From positions 40,049,001-40,113,000 of the forward strand of contig CM072812.1 in NCBI GenBank assembly GCA_037013495.1: a stretch of DNA of 64,000 nucleotides. Reading direction: 5' to 3'. The notes beneath the pieces were generated by a model. That model was not told the origin of the DNA, did no database searches, and saw only the letters and a program-made list of their open reading frames with translations. The DNA comes from Hippophae tibetana (taxonomy: Eukaryota; Streptophyta; Magnoliopsida; Rosales; Elaeagnaceae). Shown in pieces: positions 60,252-64,000 of the stretch. Within the stretch, counting starts at the first letter, position 1. Every line of letters starts with the position of its first letter. A program made the position numbers and the translations under genes.

Positions 60252-60910
60252 TGTTACGTCCCGTTCAAATTGTCCTGCAAAATCCAAAGAAATGGTAATT
60301 GTTTAAAGGATCTAAAATTTTGTACATGAGAAAATTTTAGAGTGGCCTAGAGATGTCTAGAGGAAGCTAGAGTTGGATGGACTCAACTCAAGCATTGAAA
60401 GCTCTAAAATGCTCCAGAGTATACTAGCATGTGCTTGAAGGTGCTAGAATGGGCTGAAATATTCTAGAACGTGGTAGATAGTTCTTGAAGGATGTAGAAG
60501 CCGCTAGAAGCTTACAGAACATCCTAGAACTTGCAAAGCTAGACAAATCTAGAAGACTAGAGTTGGCTAGAAGGTCCTAGAACCTTGTGGCACATTGTAG
60601 ATAAAACTAGAACACTCTTGTACATTTTAGAGTTAGAATGATCTATAAAGTTGTGGCATAGTCTTAAGCTTAGTGTCACACTATAAATAGACCTATTGGT
60701 CTCCATTTGTATTCATCTTAGGAAATATTGGGAAATCTTGAGAATTCTTAGCATATTGTAAGATAAACTCTCTCTAGAACAATACAAAACATTCTTTACA
60801 AACTCTCTTTCTAGTCTCTTTGGAGTTTCATTCGGATTCAAAGGCAGGCTTAGTGCAACAGACGGTACTAAGTGTCGCACGATCGCTACTTGAAATTTAA
60901 GATCGTGACA
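60252..60910 (+). mobile_element. Probable copia-like LTR with heat-shock-like motifs
   Basis: The ends TGTTACGTCCC and GATCGTGACA form a short inverted repeat of LTR type. U3 is filled with CTAGAA words, including TTCTAGAA at 60462 and TTCTTGAA at 60482, which fit the heat-shock element core TTCnnGAA. A TATA box CTATAAATAG lies at 60681-60690, followed by a leader. A degenerate GGTATACCA after the end may be a primer-site remnant. No internal coding region follows. Flanking 5-bp duplications do not match, so solo or truncated status is unresolved. Confidence 0.6.
60681..60690 (+). promoter_or_regulatory. TATA box of the probable LTR
   Basis: CTATAAATAG stands out in sequence context and is followed about 30 bases later by a leader with TTAGGAAATATTGGG. 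Confidence 0.55.
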
Positions 60911-60959
60911 ATAAGGTATACCACTTTAGTAAAGCACAATGGATTAGTAACCTAGAAGT

Positions 60960-61610
60960 ATCATATTTAATATATTGATTTTTTTAGGCCTTATGTTATT
61001 AAAAATTTATTTTTATAATACCTTATTTTAAATATTAGTACCTATTTTAATCATTTTAAATAGTATTTTTTTATTTTTGTTCAACATGTATCCTACATGA
61101 TAAATTAGATAATGAAATTTAAGAAAAAATAGAAAAAATAATTACGACTATATTTCATCACGAGATAAAAAAAAATTAATATTAGATTTTTTTTATTTTA
61201 AATTTTTATGCTATTTTGTTAATTTTTAAAATTCATACTATTAATGATATTAATAATGTATTTACATAAAAAAATGAACAATAAGGTTAAACTATTAACA
61301 TATATATAGGTATTTTTTTTTACATTATGTTATTAAAATGTTTCATTTTAGTACCTAAATTTCATTATTAGTGTATATTTTAAACATTAAATTATTATTT
61401 ATTGCTATTAGTCCTTTCTTTTTGTTATACTTTTATAAAAGATTTTATTTAATTTGACATGTAAGACACATATGTACAACTTTAACAGAAAAAAAAGATA
61501 AAATATTATTCAAAATAGTTAAAAATAATACCAATACTTAATTATAATTCTATAATAAAGTTTTTTAATAACATAGGATATAAAAAATATTAATACATCA
61601 ATTTAAATAC
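60960..61610. mobile_element. Inverted-repeat element, AT-rich
   Basis: The left arm near 60975-61070 (CCTTATGTTATTAAAAATTT) corresponds to the reverse complement of the right arm near 61500-61600. A third, direct copy of the arm starts near 61315 (ACATTATGTTATTAAAATG). It has no coding content. The edges are approximate. Confidence 0.45.
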
Positions 61611-61659
61611 CTATAAAGTTTCGAACTCTACACACAAGCTCATGTATAATATATCTTAT

Positions 61660-61786
61660 GATTTTATCTACATAGGATTCTTAAATGTTGTTATTTTTAT
61701 TTTAAAACCCAAAAAAAAAAATTTCAAAATTTATTTATCTACGTAACATTCTTAGAGGGTGTTATTTATATTTAAAACCCAAAATA
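61660..61786. repeat. 71-bp-period tandem duplication
   Basis: Both units contain TATCTACRTARSATTCTTA, then TGTTATTT and TTAAAACCCAAAA. Confidence 0.75.
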
Positions 61787-64000
61787 TATTTCCCTAAATT
61801 TAAGACATTTAATAAGTTATCAATTAATAATATATTTTTTTACAATTATATATTTATATTAATATTATTATATATGTATATAATGAAATAAATTGTATAT
61901 TAAAAATTAAAAATTGATATTTCGAATTTCCACCCCTGCAAGTTTTGTAATAATATTGGCACACACATGTATTTGTAGGGTAGCTACTAGCATTTAGCCT
62001 GTGTGATTAAAATGACAAGAGAGATGCTTTACATACAAACAAATTTTTTTAAAGAAATATATTACTTTAACAATTATTTTTTAAAATTATTTTTATACGA
62101 TTAAGTCTCCACCAAGTGAAAAAGTGTGTTTAGTTAAACAACAACAAGGCTACTGCCCACTATTAGGTTATACGCCAAATCTCCACTCTCCAACAACCAG
62201 CATGACATGTTTTGTATTTTAATATAATTAGATTATCGTTTGATAAATAATTAAAACAAAATAAAAATATACATAATATAATTAAAATAATTGAGTTTAT
62301 ATTTAATTCTATAATAAAATTATGACGAGACAGTAAAATCTTTGTCAAATTCGTATAATAATACTTTGAAATTAGTAGAGATGGTTTTATAGTGTTATAA
62401 TAATATGTAAAATATATAATAAAGAGTGTGAACGTATAATATATTATTTAAAAGAAATGATGGAGTTTGTCTGTATCTAGACAGGGAAAATCTGCAGTAG
62501 TATCTATAACTATCAGACACCTTTTTACTAGTTATGGGTAAATTAAAGTATTAGGGGCTCCACAGCATATTGACTCATTCAAGGCCACTTATTGTTATTA
62601 GTATGAACGATAAACAAATAAATTTTTATTTTTATTTCCAATTAAATACAAGTCACCGGCCCACCCTCTCTCTCTCTCTCTCTCTCTCAAGAACATACGA
62701 AATGGCAACTTATTAAAAAGGAAAAATAAAAAACAGCCCAAAAAAAATAAAAAATAATAACAACTCCATGTAAGGACTTGTAAGGAACTTCTAAGTAGCA
62801 TGATTCAAATATTCAATATTAAATGGTGTGATCAGTGACGTAATTAGAAAACAAATTTAAATAAAATTAAATCATGTAATATATTAAATATTAAATATAA
62901 AATTTTAAATTTTAAATTTTAAATCATATATAAATTTTATTTTTAAAAAAAATTATATTTTATTCATTAAGTAAGGAATATAAAAATAATTAAATTAATA
63001 AAATAATACATCAAATTATTAATTTTATTGTAAAAAAAGAATAATTACTTTATAATTCTAAAATATTAAAAAAAATCACTTTATAATCCTTAAATATTAC
63101 GAAAAATGAGTTGCAGTTGTTTTTTTACATAATAAAAAGTGTCATGATAATTTAATAATTTTACTATAATAAATTAAATATATTAACCACATTTTTAAAA
63201 TTAATGTACTCTATTCATATTATTATTGTAATAGCATAGATATTTAAATAAAAAAATATCTTAAAAAAATTATGAAAAATAAAGTAAATTAAAATTTACA
63301 ATTTTTTTTTAAAAATAACTAAAATATTTATAAATCTAAAAATAATGTGATTAAAGTGTAATAATTTGTGAAATTAAAGTTGTAGCAATTGTAATTATTT
63401 TAATGAATTATATTTAAATTTTATCTTAAATAAAGAAAAATAATAATTTATATATGAATTAAAAATTAATAAATTATATTAAATAAATGATTAACTAATA
63501 CTAAGTTTGATTCATTCCCTAGCATAACTACGTCTTACACTATTAACGTAAAAAAAGAAGAACAGAAATAAAGTTAGTGATATTTAGGAATAAAAAAAAA
63601 GAACAGAAAGATAGTGATTACTCAAAATACGTGGGTCTCCGTCCTACATACCAAATAAAAAATTCAACATGAATTCTTTGATAAGTGATATTTATTTTAT
63701 TAAGTAACTATAAATATAATTAAAATAAACCTAATTTTAATTATTATTATTATTATTATTATAAAAATTTAATTATAAAAATATATTTTAGAAAATAACA
63801 TTTATTCTTAAAATTAACAATTTTCTAATTATTGACAAAATTTATGTTACTGTGGTGAAACAAGCACTATTTGTTTATAAAAAAATTTCTGTTCTAACTA
63901 CAACACCAGCAAGTCTTGTAATAGTATCACCATATTTGACTGACGAGTTTGGTATATTAGTATTTTTTTTTATAATTTTTAGATGTCTTTTAATAGTATT
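61787..64000. other. AT-rich spacer, no gene seen
   Basis: No convincing coding sequence. It holds (CT)n at 62665-62688, short direct TAAATTTT repeats near 62905-62925 and (ATT)n near 63740-63760. Confidence 0.55.
62665..62688. repeat. (CT)n microsatellite
   Basis: Uninterrupted CT run of about 12 units. Confidence 0.9.

Overview
This window looks like repeat-dominated nuclear DNA from a flowering plant, probably a eudicot. It is very AT-rich and almost gene-free. It is packed with nested, decayed LTR retrotransposons, one CACTA transposon, foldback elements and microsatellites. I see one convincing intact protein gene, on the minus strand at 53328-55403. It encodes a plant membrane protein of the DUF4220/DUF594 type, with its coding sequence in a single exon. 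I cannot name the species from sequence alone. No rRNA, tRNA or CRISPR array was recognised.

Layout. 1-20436 is a pile of Ty3/gypsy (Metaviridae) relics. Their Asp-tRNA-type primer sites, 1.2-1.9 kb LTRs and gag/protease style point to an Athila-like lineage. Two LTR families are present. Family 1 LTRs begin TGATRA-TGCT or TGATRAGTGCT and end in CA, often TCATCA; copies lie at 3415-7318, 8599-9772 (minus), 11828-13661, 15423-16497 and 35498-37325. Family 2 LTRs lie at about 1004-2368, 3577-5505 (minus), 14220-15422 (minus) and 19667-20436. Two family 1 copies are clean solo LTRs with perfect 5-bp target duplications: AACAT at 11828-13661 and GCTAA at 35498-37325. The first splits an older gag relic in phase.

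22129-29130 is a Ty1/copia-type element with two long LTRs, a Met-tRNA-type primer site, a decayed gag and a polypurine tract. It has no recognisable integrase or reverse transcriptase, so it resembles a gag-only, non-autonomous element. 29765-32965 is a complete CACTA element (CACTACTAC ends, TTA duplication). It carries no recognised transposase but has captured host fragments: an antisense MAP65-like piece and a sense piece resembling rhamnogalacturonate lyase. 34004-42533 is a minus-strand Ty3/gypsy element of Tat/Retand type. It has gag and protease relics plus a long antisense reading frame on the plus strand with its own TATA-type leader.

42534-53217 is mostly AT-rich spacer. It includes an unusually long (AAT)n(TTG)n compound microsatellite of about 1.08 kb at 50144-51221. 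55440-64000 is AT-rich spacer with foldback or terminal-inverted-repeat elements, a small tandem duplication and a probable solo copia-like LTR at 60252-60910 with heat-shock-element-like motifs.

Apart from the DUF4220 gene there is no set of cellular genes working together. The biology here is nested transposition, LTR-LTR recombination and gene-fragment capture. Family assignments rest on protein and LTR motifs read by eye. Element edges are exact only where a target duplication or PBS/PPT is stated.
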